A stretch of 64,000 nucleotides of DNA from CAVYWD01 sp963772225. GTDB taxonomy: Bacteria; Myxococcota; Myxococcia; Myxococcales; UBA5297. The position numbers were made by a program, and so were the translations under genes. Below the pieces are notes generated by a model, which was not told the origin of the DNA, did no database searches, and worked only from the letters and a program-made list of their open reading frames with translations. The DNA lies in contig CAVYWD010000002.1 of assembly GCA_963772225.1 (NCBI GenBank), positions 1,488,001 to 1,552,000 of the forward strand, in the 5' to 3' direction. Below are positions 45,460 to 54,559 of the stretch, piece by piece (the stretch's first letter is position 1; every line of letters starts with the position of its first letter).

Positions 45460-47811
45460 ATGACCTTCGGAAGGCTCTGGCTCGCGACCGCCCCGCTCGC
45501 GCTCGGGGTCCTCGCTTGCGGCACCACGGCGCCCGGAGGCTACGCGGACTTCGACGGCTCGTCCGAATGCACGACCTGCGGTGCCGACGGGAGCGCCGCG
45601 CTCCCGGACGCCTCCGCGGGCGCCTCGGATGCCTCGTTCACCCCGGATGGCTCGGCGTGCTCTTGCCGCTCCCCGAGCGGCGACTGCCTCGACTGCAAAG
45701 GCGAGACGCCCACCTGCAAGGACGGCGCGTGCTCCCGCGACTGTGGCGGGCCCACCGACGGGACTTGCAGCGACGGGTTCTGCTGCGATTCGACCTCGGG
45801 CCAGTGCGTGAGCGGCACCCAGAGCTCCGCCTGCGGCTCGAGCGGAGCCTGCCAGGCCTGCGGCGGCGCCACGCCGACCTGCTCCGGAACCGCGTGCACC
45901 GCGACCTGCACCCCGGCGGGGAACCCGGGCGCCTCCTGCGGCGCCGGCTTCTGCTGCACCGCTCAGAACGTCTGCAAGGCCATCGGCGACGACGCCTGCG
46001 CCGCCTCTGGCGCGGCCTGCGTCGACTGCACGACCTCTGCAGCGGGGCCCCTCTGCCTGGCGAGCTCCAAGACCTGCGGCTGCACGTCGTCCAGCGACTG
46101 CCCGGCAGGCCAGGCGTGCAAGAGCGGCAAGTGCTCCACGGCGTGCGACTCCACGGCCGCCTGCAACAAGGGCTGCTGCAATCTTTCGAGCGGCCAGTGC
46201 GCCACCGGCACCGCTTCGAGCGCCTGCTCGCTCGGCAACGCCCTTTGCGGGACCTGCGTCAACGACGCGCGCGGCCATGCCTGCCTGGCGGGCTCGCCCG
46301 CCAGCCTGTGCGGCTGCAACGCGGCCGCCGACTGCCCGACGGGACAGGCTTGCAACGCCGCGACCCACACCTGCGGCACCGCCTGTGACACCTCTTCGGC
46401 CTGCAACGGCGGCTGCTGCTCCGCCGCGGCGAACGGCACCTGCCTGGCCGGCACGGCGCTGGCCCACTGCGGCAACGGCGGCGGCTTGTGCTCCTCGTGC
46501 TCCGCGCTCTTTCAGGCCGACACGGCCGGGAGCCAGTGCATCGCGGTCGCCGGAGGCGGGAAGTGCGGCTGCAACACGAACGCGAATTGCCCGGCGAGCA
46601 GCGCCGGCTGCAACCCGTCGACCAAGGAGTGCAACTTCGCCTGCAGCGCGGCCAGCGCCTGCCTCGCGGGCTGCTGCGCCCTCCCCTCCGGCCAGAGCTC
46701 GGGCAGCTGCGCGGCGGGCGCCGCCGACGCGGCCTGCGGGCAGGGCGCGGTCTGCTCCGATTGCCGCTCGAGCGCGCGCGGCCTCGTCTGCCTCGCGACC
46801 CAGAAGGTCTGCGGCTGCAACAGCGCCACCGACTGCCCGGCCGGCAGCGCCTGCAACCTCGTGAGCCACGCCTGCGAGAGCGCCTGTGGGGACGGGGGCC
46901 ACTCTGCTTGCAGCGGCGGCTGCTGCTCGCACGGGACCTGCTCGGCGGGCACCGCGGCCGACGTCTGCGGCACCTCGGGAGCCGCCTGCGCGACCTGCAC
47001 CGCCAGCAGCCTAGGGCACCAGTGCCTCTCCACCGGAACCTGCGGCTGCTCGTCCGCCGGCGACTGCCCGGCGCACACCGCGTGCAACACGGCCACCCAC
47101 GCCTGTGAGGCCGCCTGCGGAGGCGGGGATCACACCGCGTGCAACGGCGGTTGCTGCTCGAGCGGGGCGTGCGTCGCCGGGACGCAGAACGCGGCCTGCG
47201 GCGCCCAGGGCGCGAGCTGCTCCGCGTGCGCGGGCGGGGCGCCGACCTGCGCCGGAGGCGCTTGCGTCGACACCTGCGGCAGCGTCGGGAACGGCACCTG
47301 CTCCGGCGGAACCTGCTGCAGCTTAGCGACGCACCGGTGCGCGGCCGGCAGCGCCTCGGCGACGTGTGGCTTCAGCGGAGCCTGCGCCGATTGCACGAGC
47401 ACCAGCAACGGCCACCATTGCGAGACGGGCAACGCCGCGGGCCCCTGGTTCTGCGGCTGTGACGCGCCGGGCGATTGCCCCGCCTCGAATGCGACGGCGG
47501 GGACCGGCGGCCTCGCCTGCGACGTCGTCGCTCACAGCTGCACCACCACCTGCGGCATCGCCGGCATCACCACGCCGTGCAACGGCGGCTGCTGCCAGGT
47601 CGCCAAAGGCGCGGGCGTGTGCCGGGCGGGGACGGCGACCGCCGCGTGCGGCTCGAGCGGCGGCCTGTGCAGCAGCTGCACCGTGACGTGCATTAACGCC
47701 GCGAGCTGTACCGCGGGAGCCTGCAGCTGTTGCCTGCCCGCGGCGAGCAACTGCACCTCGGACGCGGACTGCTGCAATGGCACCTGCCTCCCCACTGGCA
47801 ACTGCAATTAG
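45460..47811 (+). CDS. Giant Cys-rich repeat lipoprotein
   Basis: 783 residues. Signal peptide MTFGRLWLATAPLALGVLAC, lipidated Cys at 20. After an acidic linker the rest is about nine Cys-rich modules. Each has a GxCC half (CNGGCCSAAANGTC, CSGGCCSHGTC, CNGGCCSSGAC) and usually a CGC...DCPxGxxC half (DCPAGQACKSGKC, DCPTGQACNAATHTC, DCPAHTACNTATHAC). Cys pairs suggest many disulfides and a long rigid surface rod. GGAGA precedes ATG 45460. The family occurs in Myxococcota genomes as far as I recall; function unknown. Confidence 0.8.
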   Translation: MTFGRLWLATAPLALGVLACGTTAPGGYADFDGSSECTTCGADGSAALPDASAGASDASFTPDGSACSCRSPSGDCLDCKGETPTCKDGACSRDCGGPTDGTCSDGFCCDSTSGQCVSGTQSSACGSSGACQACGGATPTCSGTACTATCTPAGNPGASCGAGFCCTAQNVCKAIGDDACAASGAACVDCTTSAAGPLCLASSKTCGCTSSSDCPAGQACKSGKCSTACDSTAACNKGCCNLSSGQCATGTASSACSLGNALCGTCVNDARGHACLAGSPASLCGCNAAADCPTGQACNAATHTCGTACDTSSACNGGCCSAAANGTCLAGTALAHCGNGGGLCSSCSALFQADTAGSQCIAVAGGGKCGCNTNANCPASSAGCNPSTKECNFACSAASACLAGCCALPSGQSSGSCAAGAADAACGQGAVCSDCRSSARGLVCLATQKVCGCNSATDCPAGSACNLVSHACESACGDGGHSACSGGCCSHGTCSAGTAADVCGTSGAACATCTASSLGHQCLSTGTCGCSSAGDCPAHTACNTATHACEAACGGGDHTACNGGCCSSGACVAGTQNAACGAQGASCSACAGGAPTCAGGACVDTCGSVGNGTCSGGTCCSLATHRCAAGSASATCGFSGACADCTSTSNGHHCETGNAAGPWFCGCDAPGDCPASNATAGTGGLACDVVAHSCTTTCGIAGITTPCNGGCCQVAKGAGVCRAGTATAACGSSGGLCSSCTVTCINAASCTAGACSCCLPAASNCTSDADCCNGTCLPTGNCN

Positions 47812-47856
47812 CCTCATCGACGAAAGCTTCGCGAGGTGACCGCCCCAGGCCGGCGC

Positions 47857-48023
47857 TAAGTCATCGCTCCGAAATATCTGCTCCATCCCAACGTCCGATC
47901 CATCCCGGTTGGCGTCGTTGCTCGTCGGTGACATGCCCTCTGGCATGCGCCCTCCTCGCGCCTCGCCATCCTTTGCGCCTCGGACCTTGAGATAGGGAGC
48001 ATCTATTTCTGCGCGATTCCTAA
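47857..48023 (-). mobile_element. MITE-like element, copy 1
   Basis: 167 bp, inverted relative to copies 2 and 3. Ends TAAGTCATCGCTCC and GCGCGATTCCTAA; inner palindrome CATGCCxxxxGGCATG. The most diverged copy (for example CATCCCAACG instead of CATCTCAACG). It lies between the 3' ends of the Cys-rich lipoprotein and the DUF523 gene, 6 bp from the latter's stop. No coding capacity. Confidence 0.8.
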
Positions 48024-48029
48024 AGGCCG

Positions 48030-49067
48030 TCACACGTGGTTGCGCAGCATCAGCTCCGCCGGATAGGGCGAGAGAAAGACCTGGCGCGCCAGATACGGCA
48101 CCCGATGCTTCCTCACGTAATGCTTGAGAAGCGTCAGCGGGACGATCAGCGGGACCTGCAGCCGCCGATAGTCCTCGACGGTCTCCAAGACCTCGGCCTT
48201 CTCGTCGCCGGTGAGGTGCTCCTTCAGGAACCCGAGCATGTGCATGAGGACGTCGGTGACCTTCTTCGGCGTAGCGCGCTGGGCGAGGGCCTCCATGAAG
48301 CCCTGCTCGTAGGCGGCAAAGAGCTCCTCGACGCGGCGCCGCTTGGCCTCGGCCACCAGCCGCCCCAAGCTCGCGTAGCCCGCGCGGCCGTGCGCCAGGA
48401 GCAGGTACTTGTGGTCCGCGTGGAACTCCACGAGCCGGCCGCGCGCGAGTCCGCCGCCGACCAGGTCGAGCCACCGCCGCCGGCAGAACACCCGCTCGAT
48501 GAACGCCTCGCGCAGCCCCGGGTCGCACAGCCGGCCCTCCTCCTCCACGGGTACCCGCGGGAACCGGCGCATGAACGCGGCGGTGAAGAGCCCCGCACCT
48601 TCGCGCGCAGCCCCGCCGCCCTCCCCGTACACCTTCACCCGCGCCATGCCCGAGCTCGGCGAGCCCTTCTTGCAGACGTAGCCGCACAGCTCGAGAGGCT
48701 CGAGCCTCTCGAGCTCGCCCCGGATGAAGCGCTCCATGGCCCGGGTCAGGTCCTCGCCAGTGCGGCTCATCAGGCGGGGCGCCTTCGGGTCTCCCACCAG
48801 GTGCATCGAGGGGCGCGGGGTGGGCATGCCGCAGTCGGACTCCGGGCACACGCGGCGCCACTCCACGAAACGCCCCAGCGTCTCGACCAGGAACGGGTCG
48901 TACTTGTGCTGGCCGTCGTAGCGGACCTTCTCTCCCAGCAGGCACGCGCTCAGCAGCAGCAGAGGCCGGCCGGGGAGTGCCTCGGTCTTCGAGCCTGCCG
49001 TCGGCGCCGGCGCCGGGTCGGAGTCGCTCTCGGCCGGTAGGCGGGCAGGCTTGGGCCGATCAGGCAC
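48030..49067 (-). CDS. DUF523 and DUF1722 domain protein
   Basis: 345 residues. DUF523 (about 35-190: LLLLSACLLGEKVRYDGQHK, CPESDCGMPTPRP, GYVCKKGSPSSG) followed by DUF1722 (about 215-335: FHADHKYLLLAHG, LGRLVAEAKRR, LIVPLTLLKHYVRKH). The two-domain protein occurs widely, often near photolyase genes; DUF523 has conserved Cys that may hold a cofactor. The start is GTG 49067 with GAGG upstream; the first 34 residues are Pro/Ala-rich and not conserved. Confidence 0.88.
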   Translation of the reverse strand: MPDRPKPARLPAESDSDPAPAPTAGSKTEALPGRPLLLLSACLLGEKVRYDGQHKYDPFLVETLGRFVEWRRVCPESDCGMPTPRPSMHLVGDPKAPRLMSRTGEDLTRAMERFIRGELERLEPLELCGYVCKKGSPSSGMARVKVYGEGGGAAREGAGLFTAAFMRRFPRVPVEEEGRLCDPGLREAFIERVFCRRRWLDLVGGGLARGRLVEFHADHKYLLLAHGRAGYASLGRLVAEAKRRRVEELFAAYEQGFMEALAQRATPKKVTDVLMHMLGFLKEHLTGDEKAEVLETVEDYRRLQVPLIVPLTLLKHYVRKHRVPYLARQVFLSPYPAELMLRNHV

Positions 49068-49248
49068 CAGAAAGTCCTCGAGGGGGAGTCGGACCGCGGC
49101 AACCCGAAAACTTTGCGCGCTCGCCAGCTCGGGCGCAACGGCCGCAAGGCCCTCGCTCGGCGGAGCGGTCGAGCGCGCCGCGGCGAGCCGTCGCTATCGT
49201 TGAGCGCGCGAGGCAAAGGTCTCGCCCGGCCCCAGGAGGTTCCCCGCG

Positions 49249-50268
49249 ATGAGCGAGCCGTCGATTCCGCGCGGGGCCGCGACGTTCGTCTTCGGCGGCT
49301 CGGGCTTCGTGGGGCGGCGGCTGTGCGCCGAGCTCGCGCGGCGTGGCGCGCCGGTCGTCGCCTCGAGCCGCCGGGCGCACGCCGCGCAGGATGGCATTCG
49401 GTGGGTGGTCGCCTCGCTCGAGGACGAAGCGTCGCTCGCCCGCGGGATGGCCGGGTGCGAGGCGGCCTTCTTCCTGGTGCACGGCCTCGAGCGCGGCGCG
49501 GGTTATGGCGAGCGCGAGCGGCGCGGGGCGCAGGCGTTCGGGCGCGCTGCCGCCGACGCCGGAGTGCGGCGCGTCGTCTACCTGGGCGGCCTGGCTCCAT
49601 CGGGGCCCGCGTCCGAGCACCTGCAGAGCCGCCTGGAAGTCGGTGCGCGCCTGCGCGCGGGCCCGGCCCCGTGCGTCGAGCTGCGCGCATCGATGCTCAT
49701 CGGCGCCGGGAGCGCGTCGTTCGTCGTGGCCCGCGACCTCGCCGTGCGCCTGCCGGTGATGATTACCCCGCGCTGGCTCGCCTCGCGGACCAATCCGCTC
49801 GCAGTGGAAGACGCGGTCGCGGCGCTGATCGCGGCGCTCGATCCCCAGGTGCCCGCGCCGTCCTGCCTGGACCTCCCCGGTCCCGAGCGCGTGACCGTGC
49901 TCCAGCTCATGCAGCGCATCGCCCGCGCGCGCGGCGAGCCGCCGCGCTCTTTCCCGGTGCCGGTCCTCACGCCGCGGCTCTCGGCGTACTGGCTCCGCCT
50001 GGTCACGCGGGCCAACTACTCCATCGCGCGGGAGCTGGTGCTGGGGCTCACCGGGGACGTCATCGCCCGGGACCGCAGCGCCTGGCAGGTCCTCCAGCAT
50101 CCGGACCTGGTGCCCTTGGACGAGGCCATCGCCCGGGCCCTGGCGGACGAAGAGGCGGCGCTGTCCCTCAAGGCGCGGGCCGCGGAGGCCCTGATCCACG
50201 CGGGCGCCCGGGCCGGCCACAGAATCGGCCGCTCGCTTTCGATCGGCTCGGCGACCCAGCGATCTTAG
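49249..50268 (+). CDS. NAD(P)-binding SDR/NmrA-like protein
   Basis: 339 residues. Rossmann start ATFVFGGSGFVGRRL (GxxGxxG), later FLVHGLERGAGYGERERRGA and VVYLGGLAPSG, as in atypical SDR proteins related to the YLxVIP/NmrA group that act on quinones or as redox sensors. AGGAGG precedes ATG 49249. The catalytic Tyr-Lys pair is not evident, usual for this group. The final codons and the TAG stop are where MITE copy 2 begins, so the tail may have been altered by the insertion. Confidence 0.8.
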   Translation: MSEPSIPRGAATFVFGGSGFVGRRLCAELARRGAPVVASSRRAHAAQDGIRWVVASLEDEASLARGMAGCEAAFFLVHGLERGAGYGERERRGAQAFGRAAADAGVRRVVYLGGLAPSGPASEHLQSRLEVGARLRAGPAPCVELRASMLIGAGSASFVVARDLAVRLPVMITPRWLASRTNPLAVEDAVAALIAALDPQVPAPSCLDLPGPERVTVLQLMQRIARARGEPPRSFPVPVLTPRLSAYWLRLVTRANYSIARELVLGLTGDVIARDRSAWQVLQHPDLVPLDEAIARALADEEAALSLKARAAEALIHAGARAGHRIGRSLSIGSATQRS

Positions 50269-50432
50269 GAATCGCGCAGAAATAGATGCTCCAGAATCTC
50301 AACGTCCGAGGCGCAAAGGATGGCGAGGCGCGAGGAGGGCGCATGCCAGAGGGCATGTAACCGACGAGCAACGACGCCAGCCGGGATGGATCGGACGTTG
50401 AGATGGAGCAGATATTTCGGAGCGATGACTTA
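50265..50432 (+). mobile_element. MITE-like element, copy 2
   Basis: 168 bp. Terminal arms CTTAGGAATCGCG... and ...GCGATGACTTAG pair as imperfect inverted repeats: the outer 29 bases agree at 22 positions, and then ATCTCAACGTCCG is repeated in inverted form. Inner palindrome CATGCCAGAGGGCATG at 50342-50357. About 97% like copy 3 by eye. No transposase or open frame with a ribosome site. Its left end supplies the stop of the SDR gene. Confidence 0.85.
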
Positions 50433-50604
50433 GCCGGCGGATCTCGACCGAGCCGCGCGGGGACCGCTCCGTCGCCGGGAATGTTCCGGGGGCCTCGGGC
50501 GCTGTATCCTGGCGAGCGTTCTCGCCTCCAGGCCGAGGAGCCGGGAGGCCGGCCGCTCCGACAGGTCGCGCGGGGCGCGGCTTGGAAGGAATGAGAGGCT
50601 CGCC
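50433..50604. other. Gap between MITE copy 2 and the small lipoprotein gene
   Basis: 172 bp; with the MITE it makes a 336-bp gene-free stretch. Apart from the weak ribosome site GAGAGG before 50605 nothing is visible. Confidence 0.4.
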
Positions 50605-51043
50605 GTGAAGTCCAAGATCACCGCCGGTTATTTGCTGCTCGCCACCTTGGGCGCGCCGCTGTCGAGCGCCTGTTTCGTCCCTTACGGGCGCCATTATTAC
50701 TATCCTGCGGTCTATTCCCCGTGGGCGGGCGCGGCCATCGTGGGGGCCGCCGTCGTCGGCGCTGCGGCCATGGCGGCCGCCGAGGATGCCGCGCGCTATC
50801 GCGCCGAGAATTGCCAATCGCGCACCTGGTACGGCGGGCGCTGGGTCTATTACTGCGGCGACCGCTGGGCGTATTACGAGGGGCGGAGCTTGGTACTCCT
50901 ACCCTCCCTCGCCGCCCCCGGCCGCGGCGCCGCCGCCGCAGGCCTACCCCGCCCCGAGCGCTCCGCCTCCGGCCGCGGGGCCCGCGCCTTCCGCAGCGCC
51001 GCCGCCCCCGCCCGATTCTCCGCCGCCGCCGCCCCAGCTATGA
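50605..51043 (+). pseudogene. Small Pro-rich surface lipoprotein, frameshifted
   Basis: Residues 1-91 run in one frame: a lipoprotein-like signal (KITAGYLLLATLGAPLSSAC), a Tyr-rich stretch (YGRHYYYPAVYSPW), an Ala/Gly helix and CQSRTWYGGRWVYYCGDRW. At the GGGG run near 50880 the natural continuation moves to the next frame: GGAWYSYPPSPPP and a Pro/Ala-rich tail ending DSPPPPPQL at 51043. Reading GGG instead of GGGG restores a single protein of about 145 residues. Without correction the first frame runs on into the next gene. A sequencing error in the homopolymer is likely. Confidence 0.6.
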
Positions 51044-51058
51044 GGCGCAGGCCGGCCC

Positions 51059-52039
51059 TCAGCTCTTCTCGACCTTGATGTGGCCCGCCTGCTTCAGCCA
51101 TTCGAGCGTCGGCGCCAGCGCCTCCGCGGCGGGGCGGAAGCTCACTCCGAGCTCCTCGGTCGCCTTTCGATTGCTCATGTACCAATACCGCACGGCATAG
51201 GGGATGACGCTGGCATTGAAAGGCAGCGGAATATGCAGCGCGGTGGCGGCGCTGGTCATCGCGCTGATGACCGGCGTGGGCAGCGCCCACACCGGCCGGC
51301 TCAACCCGAGCAGCCGCAGGGTCAGCTTGGCGAGCTCGGGGATGGTCAGGTTCTCCCCGGTGAGGATGTAGCGCTCGCCCGCGCGGCCGCGCTCGAGGGC
51401 TCGGACGATGCCCAGGGCGACGTCGTCGACGTACACGACGGTCGCGCCGCCTCGGGTGACGAGCACCGGGTTGCTCTTGGCGAAGTCGACCAGGTTCCCG
51501 GCGGTGATGAAGCCCTTGTCATTGGGCCCGTAGACCTCGCCGGGGTTCACGGTGACCACCGGCTGTCCCTCGGCCGCGGCCTGTCTGCACAAGAGCTCGG
51601 CGGCGTGCTTGCTGTGGGCGTAGCGCAGGCGCGGATCGGTCAGGTTGAACTCAGAGGTCTCGTCGAAGACCACCGGCTCGCTCGACGCCGCGATGGCGGT
51701 GATGCTCGAGCAGAAGACGAGCTTCGCGCCCGCCTCGCGCGCTGCGGCCAGGACGTTGGCGGTCCCCTCCTGCACCACCGCCTCGAGCAGGGGCGAGTTG
51801 ATGTCGTTCCAGGATGAGGGGCTCGCCAGGTGGACGACGCCGTCACAGCCGGCGAACGCCGCTCGCATCGAGCCCGCGTCGCGGACGTCGCCGGGGCAGC
51901 GCTCGTAGGCAAGCCCCTCCAGGCGCTGGACGTCGCTCTTCTCGCGCAAAGCGCAGCGCACCGAATGCCCCGCCGCGATGAGCTGCCGCACCGCGACCGA
52001 GCCGATGAAGCCGTTTCCGCCTGTCACGCACACCTTCAT
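51059..52039 (-). CDS. NAD-dependent epimerase/dehydratase (DFR-like SDR)
   Basis: 326 residues, extended SDR. N-terminal TGGNGFIG nucleotide motif, HLASPSSW, catalytic YAHSKHA (YxxxK), substrate region NPGEVYGPND. The pattern matches dihydroflavonol-4-reductase-like enzymes that act on small carbonyls or polyketide-like substrates. ATG 52039 starts MKVCVTGG, the usual first strand. Convergent with the small lipoprotein gene with a 15-bp gap. Confidence 0.88.
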   Translation of the reverse strand: MKVCVTGGNGFIGSVAVRQLIAAGHSVRCALREKSDVQRLEGLAYERCPGDVRDAGSMRAAFAGCDGVVHLASPSSWNDINSPLLEAVVQEGTANVLAAAREAGAKLVFCSSITAIAASSEPVVFDETSEFNLTDPRLRYAHSKHAAELLCRQAAAEGQPVVTVNPGEVYGPNDKGFITAGNLVDFAKSNPVLVTRGGATVVYVDDVALGIVRALERGRAGERYILTGENLTIPELAKLTLRLLGLSRPVWALPTPVISAMTSAATALHIPLPFNASVIPYAVRYWYMSNRKATEELGVSFRPAAEALAPTLEWLKQAGHIKVEKS

Positions 52040-52123
52040 GGCTTTGTTGTCTCCAGGAGCCGCCGAGGTGGCGCCAATCTGCGCGCATTCGCAGAGCGGG
52101 CGCAAGCGACTTGGCGAAGGGCG

Positions 52124-52942
52124 CTACAGCGGCCGGAACGGCGCCAGCGCCATCAGCACGGGGATGACGCGGCCCTCGGTGATGAGCTCCATGTGCCCGT
52201 ACTGAGACCGTAGGTAGACCACCCGCGCCTCGCGCTCGCGCCGCTTGAAGTCCATGCCGCGCTCCGGGATGGCGTCGCGCACCAGGGCGTCGCCGAAGTT
52301 GGCGACCAGGAACTGCTCGGTTCGCTCGGCGGTCTCGAAGCCCACGACCACCATCCGCCGCCGCCGGCCGCCGGAGTCGCCTTGGAGCCAGGCCGCGAAG
52401 TCCTGGTCGTTCCAGTAGAAGCCATCGATGAGGATGACCTCCTCGAGGCGCGGCGCCTCCAGCCAGGTCGCGATGGTGCGGAAGGCGCCGCTGTGCCCCA
52501 TGGCGACCACGGGCCCGGCCGGCAGGACCAGCTCGTCGCAGTGGGCGCGCACGGCCGCGAGCAGCTTGCGCGGGTCGTCCCAGCGGACGCGATCGGCCCC
52601 GCCTACGGGCGCCTCGGGCACGACGAACATCGCGTTGCGCCGGCTCGCCCGGAACTGCTCGGGCAGGTTATGGATCTGCCACGACTCATCAGCGTCGGTG
52701 TAGTAGCCGTGGACGTAGACGAGCACGCCCGCGCTGCGCGGGTCGTAGCCCTGCGGAGTCCAGACATGGACCGCCCCTGCCCGCTCGACGCTGAAGCGCC
52801 AGTGGTTGCCGCCGGCGAGCCTCTCGGGCTGGGTGCGCTCGGGGACGGCCGCGGGCGGCACCTCGCCCGCGGCTGGCGCGACGCCGAGAGCCAACGCCAA
52901 TGCAGCCGCGGCGATCACGCGCGGTCCCCCGCGCGCTTCCAC
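52124..52942 (-). CDS. Secreted alpha/beta hydrolase
   Basis: 272 residues. A signal peptide (RVIAAAALALALGVAPAAG) leads to an alpha/beta hydrolase fold: VLVYVHGYY as oxyanion strand, nucleophile elbow AMGHSGAFRT, an acidic residue after EVILIDGFYW, and a C-terminal His in QYGHMEL. Family members are esterases or peptidases of unknown substrate. The start is uncertain: GTG 52942 gives an Arg-bearing n-region; GTG 52918 gives a shorter signal. Confidence 0.7.
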   Translation of the reverse strand: MEARGGPRVIAAAALALALGVAPAAGEVPPAAVPERTQPERLAGGNHWRFSVERAGAVHVWTPQGYDPRSAGVLVYVHGYYTDADESWQIHNLPEQFRASRRNAMFVVPEAPVGGADRVRWDDPRKLLAAVRAHCDELVLPAGPVVAMGHSGAFRTIATWLEAPRLEEVILIDGFYWNDQDFAAWLQGDSGGRRRRMVVVGFETAERTEQFLVANFGDALVRDAIPERGMDFKRREREARVVYLRSQYGHMELITEGRVIPVLMALAPFRPL

Positions 52943-53134
52943 TCTGCAAAGGCTCGCCGGCACTGGCTCGCCGCCTCGCCAGAGGCCTCGAGGGCGAGGA
53001 CGTGATGCACTCGAGTCAAGGTTTCCGCCGAGCTGGGGTTCCCGCAGAACTTTCAACCATCGACCATCGACTGTCGACGCGAGGCTGCGTCGCTCCCTCT
53101 CCATCATGCCTTGTCGGTCTGAGGCGCAGCCTCG

Positions 53135-54367
53135 CTACAGCTTCGCCTTCGGGGGCTCGCCCTTGCGCAACAGGAACAGGTGCCATTTGCCACTCGCGTC
53201 GGGATAGCCGTAGCGGAACGGGAGCGCGCGCGCCGGCTGCGACTTCCAAACCTTACGCAGGTCGGCGTTGTTCTCCTTGTCCTCATCGGTCCCCAGGAAC
53301 GAGCCGGTGAAGGTGCCGTAGGTCTCGTAGGTGAAGCCGGTCCCCTCGACGAAGTGGGGCGGGATGCCCGTGGAGTCGGAGATCATGAACTCCATGTGGT
53401 CGAGCAGGTACTTGCGCACCAGGCTGAAGTCCTTGCGCCAGAGCACGTAGCTGGCGGCCTTGGTCATCGCCGCGATGCGGCCCTTGGACGCGAGGTACTT
53501 GAGAATGGCGCCGTCTTTCTTGAGCCCGCGGTCGCCGAGGTCGGCCGCGAAGTGGCGGTGAACGCGGAGCGGGCCGCCGCCCTTGGGGCGGAAGGTCAGC
53601 TCGGCGTTCGTGAAGGCGACCGAGAGGTCGGGCGACTCCCAGGTCCCGCGCAGCGTCTTGGCCAGGGTCTTCTCCTGCGCCGCCACCTCCTCGAGCGACA
53701 GGTAGTGCAGCGAGCCGTCGGGGTTGAGCGTGAAGTAGCGCAGCGAGACCGGCTCGAACCCGTGCACCGCCAGGCCGACCAGGAAGAACGCGAGCTGCCC
53801 GGGAACTTCCCCGCGCTGCAGGTTCTGCATGTTCTCGGTGGTCGAATTGTCGGCCATGAGCAGGCCCCACACCGAGCGCCGGAAGGCGGAGAGGCTGTCG
53901 CTCAGGCGCTTGGAGTCGATCTTGTCGAGGCGGCGCGGGTCGCCCGCGTGCTCGAGGGAGAGCGTGGTGATGTCGGAGGCGTCCGGGTACGTGGTCAGCG
54001 CGGAGATGAGGTCGCCGCCGCCGAACGGGTAAACAACCGTGGAGGGCAGGCCTTCGGGCCGAAGCTTGGCGATGAAGGGCTTGGCTTCGCCGACGTATTT
54101 CGCGCGGTAGATCTGGAGCTTCGGCAGAAGCGCCTTGCAGTGCGCCTCGACGACCTTGGCGTCCACGCCCTCGGGCAGGGCCTCGTCGCTCCCGCAGGCG
54201 ACCGCGCGGTAGAGCAGCCGGACCTGGGCGGCGAAGTCGTGGCCTCCGGGCGCGGCGGCGGCGGGCGCCTCGGGATGGGCGGCGCCCTCGGCGGCGCGAG
54301 CGGCGCCGGCGGCGAGGAGCGCGACCGCGGCGAGCGCGGCGAGGCAGAAAGGTGCTCTTCTGTTCAT
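53135..54367 (-). CDS. Conserved secreted protein of unknown function
   Basis: 410 residues. Signal peptide about 1-25 (FCLAALAAVALLAAGAARA). The mature part has recognisable conserved blocks: VVYPFGGGDLISALTTYPDA, SLEHAGDP, QLAFFLVGLAVHGFEP, RYFTLNPDG, ILKYLASKGRIAAMTKAASY and MEFMISDSTGIPPHF. I do not know a characterised family. It is a monocistronic leftward gene; the hydrolase follows after 190 bp. Periplasmic or extracellular location inferred. Confidence 0.7.
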   Translation of the reverse strand: MNRRAPFCLAALAAVALLAAGAARAAEGAAHPEAPAAAAPGGHDFAAQVRLLYRAVACGSDEALPEGVDAKVVEAHCKALLPKLQIYRAKYVGEAKPFIAKLRPEGLPSTVVYPFGGGDLISALTTYPDASDITTLSLEHAGDPRRLDKIDSKRLSDSLSAFRRSVWGLLMADNSTTENMQNLQRGEVPGQLAFFLVGLAVHGFEPVSLRYFTLNPDGSLHYLSLEEVAAQEKTLAKTLRGTWESPDLSVAFTNAELTFRPKGGGPLRVHRHFAADLGDRGLKKDGAILKYLASKGRIAAMTKAASYVLWRKDFSLVRKYLLDHMEFMISDSTGIPPHFVEGTGFTYETYGTFTGSFLGTDEDKENNADLRKVWKSQPARALPFRYGYPDASGKWHLFLLRKGEPPKAKL

Positions 54368-54559
54368 CGGGATGGTCCGTTTCCTTCGTGGCGCCGGCCC
54401 CATTTGCGGGGCCCGCTCGAGACGGGCGCGAGTCTATGACGCTCGAGGGCTCCCGGCCATTCTTTGCGCCACGTCGCTCGCCCTTCGAGCGCGAGAGCGC
54501 CGAGGACTCTCGCTCGGCGCTCCATCCCGGGGGCGAGCCGGCGAGGGCCCGCTCAAGCC

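Noticed and set aside
45540..47432. Antisense Gln/Pro/Ala-rich frames over the Cys-rich lipoprotein
   Set aside because: They arise from the complement of repeated Cys codons; no ribosome sites, and the sense frame has a signal peptide and ordered Cys modules.
47863..48020. Short protein frames inside the MITE-like copies
   Set aside because: Frames differ between copies because of small indels, have no start context, and no conserved protein results.
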